Source: Polaromonas sp. C04 (GTDB lineage Bacteria > Pseudomonadota > Gammaproteobacteria > Burkholderiales > Burkholderiaceae_C). From it: a DNA stretch of 64,000 nt. The position numbers and the translations under genes are program-made. Below, one piece after another: positions 1 through 10,673 of the stretch; the stretch's first letter is position 1; each line of letters begins with the position of its first letter. The stretch spans positions 62,001-126,000 of the forward strand of contig NZ_MUNS01000020.1 in NCBI RefSeq assembly GCF_002002705.1, in the 5' to 3' direction. Below the pieces are notes generated by a model that saw only the letters and a list, made by a program, of their open reading frames with translations, made no database searches and had not been told where the DNA came from.

Positions 1-2061
1 CTCGGCGCCCGGCCAGGGGTGCAGCACGTAAATGCCGGGCTGGGCTTTCTCGTCGGCATGGCTGGCGGCCAGCACCATGCCTTCGCTGACGCCGAACTTC
101 ATCTTGCGCGGCGCCAGATTCGCCACCATGACGGTGAACTGGCCGATCAGGTCTTCGGGCTGGTAGGCGCTGGCGATGCCGCTGAAGACGTTGCGGGTCT
201 TTCCTTCGCCGACATCGAGCGTCAATCGCAGCAGCTTGGTCGAACCCGGCACCGCTTCGCAGTGGACGATTTTGGCGATGCGCAGGTCAATCTTTGCGAA
301 GTCATCGATGGCTATGGTGGGTGCGATGCTCTCGCCGCCGGGTGCTATTGATTCAGTAGCTGGCTGCGCAGGTTCCGCAAGGGCTGGCACTTCAAACAGT
401 GCCTCAAGCTGTTTGATGTCGACGCGCTGCATCAGATGCTTGTAATCGCCAATTACATGGCCGGCGCCCAGGGACTGGCTCGCGTCGGCAAACGACAGCG
501 GCGCGACGTGCAGGAAGGCCTCCACGCTCGTAGCCAGCGCGGGCAGCACCGGCTTGAGGTAAATCGTGAGCAGGCGAAAGGCCTCGATGCAGGTAGTGCA
601 CACGTCTTGCAGGCGCGCGTCCATGCCCTCCTGCCGGGCCAGTTCCCAGGGCTTGTTCGTGTCCACGTATTCATTCACGCGATCGGCCAGCAGCATGGTC
701 TCGCGCAGCGCCCGGGCGTAGTCGCGGTTCTCGAACAGGCTGGCGATGGCCTCGCTCTGCTGGCGAAGAAGGTCGAGCAGGCCTTCTCCATCCGGCGCGA
801 TGGCGCCGAGCCTGCCGCCAAAGCGTTTGGCGATGAAGCCGGCCGCGCGGCTGGCGATGTTGATGTACTTGCCGACCAGGTCGCTGTTCACGCGCGCCAT
901 GAAGTCGTCGGCATTGAAATCGATATCCTCGTTGCGCCCGTTCAGCTTGGCCGCGAGGTAGTAGCGCAGCCATTCGGGGTTCATGGAGAGGCTCAGGTAT
1001 TTCAGCGGGTCCAGCCCGGTGCCGCGGCTCTTGCTCATTTTCTCGCCGTTGTTCACGGTCAGAAAGCCGTGCACAAAGATGTTGTCGGGTGTCTTGCGCC
1101 CGCTGAAATGCAGCATGGCCGGCCAGAACAGGGTGTGGAAGGTGACGATGTCCTTGCCGATAAAGTGGTACTGCTCAAGCAGCGGGTCGGCCATGTAGTC
1201 GTCATAGCTCTGGCCGCGCTTGTCCAGCAGATTCTTCAGCGAGGCCAGGTAGCCGATCGGCGCGTCCAGCCAGACGTAGAAATACTTGCCCGGCGCATCG
1301 GGAATCGCTATGCCGAAGTAGGGTGCGTCTCTAGAGATGTCCCAGTCGCCCAGGCCTTCGCTGGTGCTGCCGTCGGGATTGGTGCGCACGCTGAACCATT
1401 CCTTGACCTTGTTCGCCACCTCGGGCTGCAGCTTGCCGTCCTGCGTCCACTGCTCCAGAAAGGCCACGCAGCGCGGGTCGGACAGCTGGAAGAAGAAGTG
1501 CTCGGAGCTTTTCAGCACCGGCTTGGCACCCGACAGCGCCGAATAGGGGTTGATCAGGTCGGTCGGCGCATACACCGCGCCGCACACCTCGCAGTTGTCG
1601 CCGTACTGGTCCTTGGCGTGGCAATTCGGGCACTCGCCCTTGATGAAGCGGTCCGGCAGGAACATGTTCTTCTCCGGGTCGAAGAACTGCTCGACGATTT
1701 TTGTGCTGATCAGTCCGGCCTTTTTGAGGTCAAGATAAATCTGCTGCGCCAGCGCGTGGTTTTCCGGCCCGTCGGTCGAATGCCAGTTGTCGAAGGCAAT
1801 GTGAAAGCCGTCCAGGTAGGGTTTGCGGCCCGCGGCGATGTCGGCCACGAACTGCTGCGGTGTCTTGCCGGCCTTCTCGGCCGCAATCATGATGGGCGCG
1901 CCGTGGGCGTCGTCGGCCCCCACAAAATTCACCTCGGCGCCCTGCATTCGCTGGAAACGCACCCAGATGTCGGCCTGGATGTACTCCATGATGTGGCCAA
2001 TGTGGAAATTGCCGTTGGCATACGGCAGGGCGGTGGTGACGAACAATCGGCGCTGGGACAT
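1..2061 (-). CDS. metG: Methionyl-tRNA synthetase, 3' end cut by window edge
   Basis: Class I synthetase that charges tRNA-Met in the cytoplasm. Reading leftward from the ATG at 2059-2061 gives 687 codons without a stop. The window ends inside the last few C-terminal residues. The HIGH motif is at residues 20-23 and KMSKS at 341-345. A CxxC...CxxC zinc knuckle lies near residues 140-160. A C-terminal OB-fold tRNA-binding domain starts near residue 580 (IDLRIAKI). The linker just before that domain (about residues 555-573) is encoded by a dispersed repeat at 344-399, so linker length probably differs between relatives. The gene is divergent from lon across a 244-bp spacer. Identity is certain; only the extreme C-terminus is missing. 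Confidence 0.97.
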   Translation of the reverse strand, partial: MSQRRLFVTTALPYANGNFHIGHIMEYIQADIWVRFQRMQGAEVNFVGADDAHGAPIMIAAEKAGKTPQQFVADIAAGRKPYLDGFHIAFDNWHSTDGPENHALAQQIYLDLKKAGLISTKIVEQFFDPEKNMFLPDRFIKGECPNCHAKDQYGDNCEVCGAVYAPTDLINPYSALSGAKPVLKSSEHFFFQLSDPRCVAFLEQWTQDGKLQPEVANKVKEWFSVRTNPDGSTSEGLGDWDISRDAPYFGIAIPDAPGKYFYVWLDAPIGYLASLKNLLDKRGQSYDDYMADPLLEQYHFIGKDIVTFHTLFWPAMLHFSGRKTPDNIFVHGFLTVNNGEKMSKSRGTGLDPLKYLSLSMNPEWLRYYLAAKLNGRNEDIDFNADDFMARVNSDLVGKYINIASRAAGFIAKRFGGRLGAIAPDGEGLLDLLRQQSEAIASLFENRDYARALRETMLLADRVNEYVDTNKPWELARQEGMDARLQDVCTTCIEAFRLLTIYLKPVLPALATSVEAFLHVAPLSFADASQSLGAGHVIGDYKHLMQRVDIKQLEALFEVPALAEPAQPATESIAPGGESIAPTIAIDDFAKIDLRIAKIVHCEAVPGSTKLLRLTLDVGEGKTRNVFSGIASAYQPEDLIGQFTVMVANLAPRKMKFGVSEGMVLAASHADEKAQPGIYVLHPWPGAE
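344..399 (+). repeat. Double-palindrome repeat A, copy in metG linker
   Basis: Starts GCTATTGATTCAGTAGC, with AGGGC at 380-384, exactly 36 nt after the repeat start. It lies in frame, antisense to metG, and encodes an Ala/Pro-rich linker before the tRNA-binding domain. Confidence 0.8.
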
Positions 2062-2172
2062 TGTGTGGCTTTGGCGAGGCTAGCCCGCGATTTTAAGGCG
2101 CGCAGCGGGCCGCTTTCCGCCAGGTGCCGATCCCGTGCCTTCAGGCGCCGGCAGCGCCGGTTTTGCCCACGC

Positions 2173-2186
2173 TTGACCCATATCAA
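2173..2186. promoter_or_regulatory. FNR-type box upstream of lon
   Basis: TTGAC-CCAT-ATCAA matches the FNR/ANR consensus TTGAT-N4-ATCAA at 9 of 10 fixed positions. A TATACT -10-like hexamer lies at 2229-2234. If transcription starts near 2241 the box would be centred at -61.5, a usual class I activator position. No good -35 is visible, which fits an activator-dependent promoter. This is inference from sequence only; metG also starts from this spacer, on the other strand. Confidence 0.4.
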
Positions 2187-2305
2187 CAAGGCCTTGACGG
2201 GCCCGTATCGGCAAACGGGCTGCAAATTTATACTGAAACGAGTTGGCGGCTCGCAGGGTGCAATGGTCAGGGCTCCGGGACGCTTGCATCACTTGGTGAA
2301 CACTC

Positions 2306-4681
<2,376 letters not shown>

Positions 4682-4691
4682 GAGCCGTGCC

Positions 4692-4883
4692 ATGCCCTGG
4701 ACGATGCAGCGCTATCCGGTGTCGATGCGGCACCTGCCGGAGCTCACGCGCCTCAAGGCGATAGAGATTGCCAATGCGCTGCTGGGCGAGGGCATGGAGG
4801 AAGGGCGGGCCATCCGTATTGCCATCGCGAAAGCCAAGGAATGGGCCCGGCGCCACCCTGACCCGCTTGCGGGCGCCGATTGA
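4692..4883 (+). CDS. Small YdaT-like conserved protein
   Basis: A 63-residue cytoplasmic protein beginning MPWTMQRYPVSM, with a helix-rich body (LKAIEIANALLGEGMEEGRAIRIAIAKAKEW). This resembles the small uncharacterised YdaT-type proteins, which share the MPW..YP.SM opening and a C-terminal AI..AKEW helix. The start at 4692 is chosen because it begins this opening; longer in-frame starts would overlap lon. It lies 10 bp after lon in the same direction and is probably co-transcribed. The molecular function is unknown. Confidence 0.75.
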   Translation: MPWTMQRYPVSMRHLPELTRLKAIEIANALLGEGMEEGRAIRIAIAKAKEWARRHPDPLAGAD

Positions 4884-5005
4884 TCGGCCAGGTGGCTTGA
4901 TCAGTTGGCTTAAACTTCTTCTCAAACCCAGGCCCGCCCGGCCTGCAATGACGGCCCTGGGGGCGTCGACATCCCCCTCATAGATTCAATTTGGAGATTT
5001 CCCAG

Positions 5006-6097
5006 ATGGCAATAGAACAACAGGCGATTTTGACTGCGCTGCAAGAGGTGCTCGACCCCAACACCGGCAAGGATTTCGTCAGTACCAAAGCGCTGAAAAA
5101 TCTGCAGGTCAGCGGCGATGACGTGTCGTTCGACGTGGAACTGGGTTATCCGGCGAAGAGCCAGATTCCGGACATGCGCCGGGCCTTGATCGCCGCCGCC
5201 CGGGGCGTGGCCGGAGTGCAGAATGTCTCGGTCAACATGACGGTCAAGGTTGAGGCGCACGCGGTGCAGCGCGGCGTGCAACTGCTGCCCAACGTGAAGA
5301 ACATCGTCGCGGTGGCGTCGGGCAAGGGCGGCGTGGGCAAGAGCACCACGGCTGTGAACCTGGCGCTGGCACTGGCGGCCGAAGGCGCCAGCGTGGGCCT
5401 GCTCGACGCCGACATCTACGGCCCCAGCATTCCGATGATGATGGGCATCGAAGGCCGCCCCGAGAGCGAGGACGGCAAAACCATGGAGCCGATGGAGAAC
5501 TACGGCGTGCAGGTCATGTCGATCGGTTTCCTGGTGAACCAGGACGAGGCCATGATCTGGCGCGGCCCGATGGCCACGCAGGCGCTGGAGCAGCTGCTGC
5601 GCCAGACCAACTGGAAGGACCTGGACTACCTGATCGTCGATCTGCCGCCCGGCACCGGCGACATCCAGCTCACGCTGTCCCAGCGCGTGCCCATGACGGG
5701 CGCCGTGATCGTCACCACGCCGCAGGACATCGCGCTGCTCGATGCCAAAAAAGGCATCAAGATGTTCGAGAAGGTCGGCGTGCCGATCCTCGGCATCGTG
5801 GAAAACATGGCGGTGCATGTATGCAGCAACTGCGGCCATGTCGAGCACATCTTTGGCGAAGGCGGCGGCAAGAAGATGGCGGGCGACTACGGCATGGCCT
5901 ACCTGGGCGCACTGCCGCTGGACATGCAGATCCGGCTGCAGGTGGATGGCGGCAAGCCCACCGTGGTGGCCGATCCCGAGGGCGAGGTGGCCGGCATCTA
6001 CAAGGCCGTGGCGCGCCAGGTGGCGGTGTCGATCGCGGCCAAGAACAAGGACTTCGCGTCCAAGTTCCCGTCGATCAAGATTTCCAAGAATACTTGA
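5006..6097 (+). CDS. apbC: Iron-sulfur cluster carrier protein ApbC/Mrp (P-loop NTPase)
   Basis: Cytoplasmic Fe-S scaffold/carrier ATPase of the Mrp/NBP35 family, 363 residues. The N-terminal MIP18 (DUF59) domain occupies about residues 1-90. The deviant Walker A GKGGVGKST starts near residue 106. DADIYGPS, DLPPGTGD and the CxxC pair Cys273/Cys276 (VCSNCGH), which bridges a cluster between subunits, all follow. The ATG at 5006 is preferred to the TTG at 4991 because GGAGA sits 8 nt upstream. It suits a region rich in Fe-S enzymes (BoxA, two formate dehydrogenases), although metG/lon context suggests a general housekeeping role. Confidence 0.95.
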   Translation: MAIEQQAILTALQEVLDPNTGKDFVSTKALKNLQVSGDDVSFDVELGYPAKSQIPDMRRALIAAARGVAGVQNVSVNMTVKVEAHAVQRGVQLLPNVKNIVAVASGKGGVGKSTTAVNLALALAAEGASVGLLDADIYGPSIPMMMGIEGRPESEDGKTMEPMENYGVQVMSIGFLVNQDEAMIWRGPMATQALEQLLRQTNWKDLDYLIVDLPPGTGDIQLTLSQRVPMTGAVIVTTPQDIALLDAKKGIKMFEKVGVPILGIVENMAVHVCSNCGHVEHIFGEGGGKKMAGDYGMAYLGALPLDMQIRLQVDGGKPTVVADPEGEVAGIYKAVARQVAVSIAAKNKDFASKFPSIKISKNT

Positions 6098-6099
6098 GC

Positions 6100-6154
6100 G
6101 TTTTAGGGCTGTAGCCCTTGCTGGTATTTGGCATGTAGCTATCGTTTTGATAGT
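6100..6154 (-). repeat. Double-palindrome repeat A, intergenic copy
   Basis: Read on the minus strand it begins ACTATCAAAACGATAGC and has AGGGC at offset 37, followed by the palindrome AGGGCTACAGCCCT. It fills the gap between the convergent apbC and benzoate-CoA ligase genes, where the second hairpin could also end transcription. Confidence 0.85.
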
Positions 6155-6178
6155 ATATGCCGCGTCGGGACGCCTGCC

Positions 6179-7807
6179 TCAAGGGCGCTTTGACTCCTGC
6201 TCGCGCAGCTTGAAGCGCTGGATCTTGCCGGTGGCGGTCTTGGGCAGCTCGGCCACGAATTCGATGAAGCGCGGGTACTTGTAAGGCGCCAGCCGGTCCT
6301 TCACGAACGCCTTCAGCTCGGCCTCGTTGGCCTGGACGCCGTCTTTCAGCACCACGAAGGCCTTGGTCTTGGTCAGGCCGTCGGCGTCGTTCACGCCGAT
6401 CACCGCCGCCTCCAGCACGGCCGGGTGCTGCACCAGCGTGGCCTCCACCTCGAACGGTGACACATAGATGCCGCTCACCTTGAGCATGTCGTCGCTGCGT
6501 CCCGAATAGGTGTAGCTGCCGTCGGCATTGCGCACGTACTTGTCGCCGCTCTTGGTCCAGCCGCCCTGGAAGGTCTCGCGCGTCTTGCTGCGGTTGCCCC
6601 AGTACATCATGGCGCTGGACGGGCCCTGGATGTACAGGTCGCCAGGGTCGCAGGAGCCATCTGCATGCAGTGGCACGGGAAGGCCGTCTTCGCCGCGCAG
6701 CTCGATCTGATAGCCCGGCACCGGCCAGCCGGTGCTGCCATAGCGCACCTTGCCGGGCCGGTTCGACAGGAAAATGTGCAGCATCTCGGTGGAGCCGATG
6801 CCGTCCACGATGTCGACACCGAAGTGACGCTGGAAGCGCTCGCCGATTTCGGCCGGCAGCGCCTCGCCGGCAGACGACACCAGGCGCAGCGCGACGTCGC
6901 CGCGCGCCGGCAGCTGCGGGCTGGCCAGCATGCCGGCAAAGCCGGTGGGGGCGCCGTAGAACACCGTCGGCTTGACGCCGCCCACCTGGCCCAGCCAGCG
7001 CCTGAAGGTGGCCTCGGGCGTCGGCCGCTCCGCCATCAGGATCGTGGTGGCTCCCACGCTCAGCGGAAAGGTCAGCGCGTTGCCCAGGCCGTAGGCAAAG
7101 AACAGCTTGGCGGCCGAGAAGCAGACGTCGGACTCGACGAGGCCCAGCACGGCCTTGCCGTACAGCTCGGCTGTCCAGTAGGCGTTGGCGTGTGAATGCA
7201 CCGTGCCCTTGGGCCGGCCGGTGGAGCCGGACGAATAAAGCCAGAAGCCGGGGTCGTCCGGCCCGGTGGCAGCGGGCCTGGCCAGCGGCGAGGGGGCCTG
7301 CACAAAGGCCTCGAACTCCACCTCGGACGGGTGCAGCGGCGCGACCGGGCGCGACACGATCACCTTGTGCACCTCGTGGTCGGACCGGGTCATGGCCGAC
7401 ACGAGCGCCGGCAGCAGCGCGCCCGACACCAGCACGGCCTGGGCGCGTGAGTGCTCCAGCATGTAGGCGTAGTCGTCGGCCGTCAGCAGCGAGTTCACCG
7501 CCACCGGCACCATGCCGGCGTACAGCGCGCCGAGAAAGCTCACCGGCCAGTCATTGCAGTCGTGCATCAGCAGCAGCACGCGCTCCTCGCGCTTGATGCC
7601 GAGCGCGCGCAGGCCGGCGGCCACGCGGCGCACGCGGTCCTCCAGTTGGCCGAAACTGAGCGAGCCCAGGTCGTCGACGAAGGCCGGTTTCGTGGCGCGC
7701 CCGCTATTGCAGGTCAGCAGGTGCTGGGCGAGATTGAAGCGCTCGCCGGGGGGCGCAACGGCCGGTGCGCCGGCCGGGGTCTGGGGGCTGGAGGAGGATG
7801 TGCTCAT
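6179..7807 (-). CDS. bclA: Benzoate-CoA ligase
   Basis: ANL-superfamily ligase that makes benzoyl-CoA from benzoate, ATP and CoA, the entry step of the box pathway. It is a 542-residue cytoplasmic enzyme. The P-loop A3 motif YSSGSTGRPKGTVHSH, a GSTEMLHIFLSN region and the C-terminal SGRSDDMLKVSGIYVSP hinge are present. PKTATGKIQRFKLRE carries the catalytic lysine. A Ser/Pro-rich N-terminal tail precedes the first conserved block, so a slightly later start cannot be excluded. It is downstream of boxD on the same strand (33-bp gap), so the two probably form one transcript from the BoxR-controlled divergent promoter. Substrate is inferred from family resemblance and context; related ligases also accept hydroxybenzoates or aminobenzoate. 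Confidence 0.9.
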   Translation of the reverse strand: MSTSSSSPQTPAGAPAVAPPGERFNLAQHLLTCNSGRATKPAFVDDLGSLSFGQLEDRVRRVAAGLRALGIKREERVLLLMHDCNDWPVSFLGALYAGMVPVAVNSLLTADDYAYMLEHSRAQAVLVSGALLPALVSAMTRSDHEVHKVIVSRPVAPLHPSEVEFEAFVQAPSPLARPAATGPDDPGFWLYSSGSTGRPKGTVHSHANAYWTAELYGKAVLGLVESDVCFSAAKLFFAYGLGNALTFPLSVGATTILMAERPTPEATFRRWLGQVGGVKPTVFYGAPTGFAGMLASPQLPARGDVALRLVSSAGEALPAEIGERFQRHFGVDIVDGIGSTEMLHIFLSNRPGKVRYGSTGWPVPGYQIELRGEDGLPVPLHADGSCDPGDLYIQGPSSAMMYWGNRSKTRETFQGGWTKSGDKYVRNADGSYTYSGRSDDMLKVSGIYVSPFEVEATLVQHPAVLEAAVIGVNDADGLTKTKAFVVLKDGVQANEAELKAFVKDRLAPYKYPRFIEFVAELPKTATGKIQRFKLREQESKRP

Positions 7808-7840
7808 GCTGGTTTCCGATGCATTTTTAGGGGAACAGGT

Positions 7841-9403
7841 TCATGCGGTGCCGAGCCGCTTCAGCGCGGCGATACTGGCCTGGACGGCGCTGCGGCGGTG
7901 GTAGAAATTGAGCGCGCGCAGGCCGCCCAGTTCTTCGCCGCCACCGGCCCGGCCCGGCCCGCCATGCAGCGACATCGGCATCACATTGCCGTGGCCCGAA
8001 TGCAGTGCGGCCACATCCGGCGAGATGGCGTGCACCCGGCCATGCGACGAGGCCAGCTCCAGCGCCGCATCGGCGATGAAGGCCGGGTCGTCGCCATACA
8101 CCGAGGTCACCAGCGAGCCCTGGCCGCGGCGGATCAGGCCCAGCGCCTCGTCCAGCGACGCATACGGCATCAGCGTGGCCACCGGGCCGAACACTTCGAC
8201 CTCGTGCAACACGCGCGCCGCGTCAGGGTGGCGCGTGCCGAGCAAGGTCGGGCCGACGCAGGCGGCGATGGCCGGGTCGGCATCGACCAGCGTGTGGCTG
8301 GCGCCGTCGTGCAGCACCTCGGCCTCGGTGCGCAATTGCGCCAGGCCGGCCTGCACCGCGCCCAGTTGTTCGCGGCTGACCAGCGAGCCCATGCGCACGC
8401 TGGCATTGCGCGGGTTGCCGACCGTCACGCCGGCGAGCTTGGCGCTGATGGCCTGGGCCGCCGCATCGTACAGCGCGGCGGGCACGAAGATGCGGCGGAT
8501 GGCGGTGCACTTCTGGCCGGCCTTGACCGTCATCTCGCGCACCACTTCGCTCACCAGCAGTTTGAAGACTTCCGAGTCGGCGGCCGTGCCGGGGGCCAGC
8601 AGGGCCGAGTTCAGGCTGTCGGCCTCGATGTTGACGCGCACCGACTGGGCGGCGACGGCGCGGTGGCTGCGAATGACATGGGCGGTCTCGGCCGAGCCCG
8701 TGAACGAGAGCACGTCGAACGGCTGCAGCGCATCCATCAGCCCGTTCGATGAGCCGCACACCACCGACAGTGCGCCGGCCGGCAGCACGCCGGCGTCGAT
8801 CACGTCCTGCACCATGCGCTGGGTCAGCCAGGCGGTCGCGGTGGCGGGTTTGATGATGACCGGCACGCCCGACAGCAGCGCCGGCGCGGCCTTTTCCCAC
8901 AGACCCCAGGACGGGAAATTGAAGGCGTTGATGAACAGCGCCACGCCATGCGTCGGCACCATGATGTGCTGCGACTGGAAGGTCGGGTCCTTGGCCATGC
9001 GCGCGGCCGGGCCGTCGAGCATGAAGCGCACGTCGCCGAGCGCCTCCCCCTGTTTGGCGTAGTAGCCCAGGGTAAAGAGGCCGCCGTCGATGTCCACGGC
9101 CGAGTCCTTGGCGGTGGTGCCCGAGTTGGCGGTGGCGATTTCGTAATACGCATCGCGGTGGGACTGCAGCACCTGGGCGGTGGCCGCCAGCATCGCGGCC
9201 CGCTCGGCGTAGGTCATGGCGCGCAGCGCGCGGCCGCCCTGCTCGCGCGCAAAGGCAAAACCTTCGATCAAGTCCAGGCCGCCGTTGCTGACGCGGGCCA
9301 GTTCGGTACCGAGCACCGGGTCGCGCAGCAGCGCACCGGGGCCGCTGCCGGTTTGCCAGCGTCCGGCAAGGTAGTTGGGGAGTAGGGGAGAGGAGGTGTT
9401 CAT
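7841..9403 (-). CDS. boxD: 3,4-Dehydroadipyl-CoA semialdehyde dehydrogenase
   Basis: NADP-linked aldehyde dehydrogenase of the aerobic benzoyl-CoA pathway. It oxidises the ring-opened semialdehyde made by BoxC to 3,4-dehydroadipyl-CoA for beta-oxidation. The 520-residue product belongs to the ALDH superfamily, PaaZ-like branch without the hydratase domain. The catalytic Cys299 lies in [16 protein letters not shown] and the C-terminal [11 protein letters not shown] are also seen. The ATG at 9401-9403 ([12 protein letters not shown]) is chosen over the TTG 12 nt upstream. It is divergent from boxR, and a TTGACA element with a TGCA-N6-TGCA operator lies in the shared 174-bp region. Confidence 0.93.
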   Translation of the reverse strand: MNTSSPLLPNYLAGRWQTGSGPGALLRDPVLGTELARVSNGGLDLIEGFAFAREQGGRALRAMTYAERAAMLAATAQVLQSHRDAYYEIATANSGTTAKDSAVDIDGGLFTLGYYAKQGEALGDVRFMLDGPAARMAKDPTFQSQHIMVPTHGVALFINAFNFPSWGLWEKAAPALLSGVPVIIKPATATAWLTQRMVQDVIDAGVLPAGALSVVCGSSNGLMDALQPFDVLSFTGSAETAHVIRSHRAVAAQSVRVNIEADSLNSALLAPGTAADSEVFKLLVSEVVREMTVKAGQKCTAIRRIFVPAALYDAAAQAISAKLAGVTVGNPRNASVRMGSLVSREQLGAVQAGLAQLRTEAEVLHDGASHTLVDADPAIAACVGPTLLGTRHPDAARVLHEVEVFGPVATLMPYASLDEALGLIRRGQGSLVTSVYGDDPAFIADAALELASSHGRVHAISPDVAALHSGHGNVMPMSLHGGPGRAGGGEELGGLRALNFYHRRSAVQASIAALKRLGTA

Positions 9404-9489
9404 GATGGAGATCAAGCAGTCGTTGAAAGTTAGAAAGTCCGGCTTGCAAGCCCTGAACTTCCCTGTATAAATGAACTATTGTGCGTGCA

Positions 9490-9518
9490 ACGATAATATG
9501 CATTATTATGCATGTCAA
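9490..9518 (-). promoter_or_regulatory. Putative boxD-bclA promoter
   Basis: Read leftward, a perfect -35 TTGACA (9513-9518), a 17-bp spacer and TATCGT (9490-9495) as a weaker -10. The operator at 9499-9512 lies entirely inside the spacer, an arrangement expected to block RNA polymerase when repressor is bound. Confidence 0.55.
9499..9512. promoter_or_regulatory. BoxR/BzdR-type operator TGCA-N6-TGCA
   Basis: TGCA TTATTA TGCA matches the TGCA-N6-TGCA operator described for the BzdR/BoxR repressors of Azoarcus. It lies between boxD and boxR. A further TGCA stands at 9486-9489. Confidence 0.75.
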
Positions 9519-9577
9519 GTGCCAATTTGATTTTCCGAGGGTTTTCCCTGCAATGGTTCGTCATGGAGTTGTAGCTC

Positions 9578-10525
9578 ATGGGCGCAGATTTGACAGATTT
9601 GATGAATGTTGAGGCGCTGCCGCTGGCGGCGCAGCTCGAGGCACCCGGGGAAGAGGTGCGCAGCCCTTTTCTGGTCGCGCTGGGCGAGCGCGTGCGCACC
9701 TTGCGCTCGCGCCGCGGCATGACGCGCAAGGCCGTGGCGCGCGCGGCGGACGTGTCGGAACGGCATCTGGCGAATCTCGAATACGGCACCGGCAACGCCT
9801 CCATTCTGGTGCTGCTGCAGGTGTCGCAGGCGCTGCAGTGCTCGCTGGCGGAAATGCTGGGCGACATCACGACGTCGTCGCCCGAATGGCTGCTGATTCG
9901 CGAGTTGCTGGAGCGCCGCAGCGAGGCCGACCTGCGGCGCGCCCGCATGATGCTGGGCGAATTATTGGGTGCCGGCGGCGACAACGAACCCGCCCGCAAG
10001 GCGCGTATTGCGTTGATCGGGCTGCGCGGCGCCGGCAAGTCCACCCTGGGCCGGCGGCTGGCCGACGACCTGGGCTACGCCTTCATCGAGCTGAGTCGCG
10101 AGATTGAAAAATTCGCGGGCTGCGGCATCAGCGAGATTCACAACCTTTATGGTGCCCACGCCTACCGCCGCTACGAGCGCAGGGCGCTGGAAGAGGCGAT
10201 CCAGATCTATCCCGAAGTGGTGATTGCCACGCCCGGCGGCCTGGTGTCGGACGCAGCCAACTTCAACCTGATGCTCACGCACTGCTACACCGTTTGGCTG
10301 CAGGCCGCACCGGCCGACCATATGGCGCGCGTGGCGGCGCAAGGCGACCTGCGGCCCATGGCGGCAAGCAGGGAGGCGATGGAGGACCTCAAGCGGATTC
10401 TGGTGGGGCGCTCGGCCTTTTATTCCAAGGCCGATCTGACCTTCAACACCAGCCTGCGTCCGCTCGAGGAGAGTTTCGAGGCACTGCGCACGCAAGTGCG
10501 CAGCGGCTTGGCGCTGGCGCCATGA
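9578..10525 (+). CDS. boxR: BoxR/BzdR-family transcriptional repressor
   Basis: Regulator with two fused parts, 315 residues. The N-terminal XRE-type helix-turn-helix is at about residues 30-90 (LRSRRGMTRKAVARAADVSERHLANLE). The C-terminal domain resembles shikimate kinase, with P-loop GLRGAGKST near 148-156. In the Azoarcus relatives this second domain binds benzoyl-CoA rather than shikimate, and ligand binding releases DNA. The gene sits between the divergent boxD-bclA and boxCBA units, each with TGCA-N6-TGCA operators, which supports repression of both. GGAG about 10 nt before the ATG is a loose ribosome site. Confidence 0.93.
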   Translation: MGADLTDLMNVEALPLAAQLEAPGEEVRSPFLVALGERVRTLRSRRGMTRKAVARAADVSERHLANLEYGTGNASILVLLQVSQALQCSLAEMLGDITTSSPEWLLIRELLERRSEADLRRARMMLGELLGAGGDNEPARKARIALIGLRGAGKSTLGRRLADDLGYAFIELSREIEKFAGCGISEIHNLYGAHAYRRYERRALEEAIQIYPEVVIATPGGLVSDAANFNLMLTHCYTVWLQAAPADHMARVAAQGDLRPMAASREAMEDLKRILVGRSAFYSKADLTFNTSLRPLEESFEALRTQVRSGLALAP

Positions 10526-10562
10526 CAGCCAGGGGGCGCATCACAGAAGAATAAATGTAACA

Positions 10563-10576
10563 TGCATAAAAATGCA
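10563..10576. promoter_or_regulatory. BoxR/BzdR-type operator, upstream copy at boxC
   Basis: TGCA TAAAAA TGCA, ending 1 bp before the -35 of the boxC promoter. Together with the 10617-10630 copy it brackets the promoter. Confidence 0.75.
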
Positions 10577-10577
10577 T

Positions 10578-10606
10578 TTGACATTGAAATTTATATGAAT
10601 TATTAT
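10578..10606 (+). promoter_or_regulatory. Strong sigma-70 promoter of boxCBA
   Basis: TTGACA (10578-10583), exactly 17 bp, TATTAT (10601-10606). This is a consensus -35 and a 5/6 -10 with ideal spacing in an AT-rich island. Transcription should start near 10613. The two flanking operators make it a repressible promoter. Confidence 0.8.
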
Positions 10607-10616
10607 TCATGTGTGC

Positions 10617-10630
10617 TGCACCTTGGTGCA
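10617..10630. promoter_or_regulatory. BoxR/BzdR-type operator, downstream copy at boxC
   Basis: TGCA CCTTGG TGCA just after the predicted transcription start. Centre-to-centre distance to the upstream copy is 54 bp, about five helical turns, so both could be bound on one DNA face. Confidence 0.7.
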
Positions 10631-10673
10631 TTCATCTGAACGCCCTTCTTCAACGATTCCCGCAGGAGCAAAC

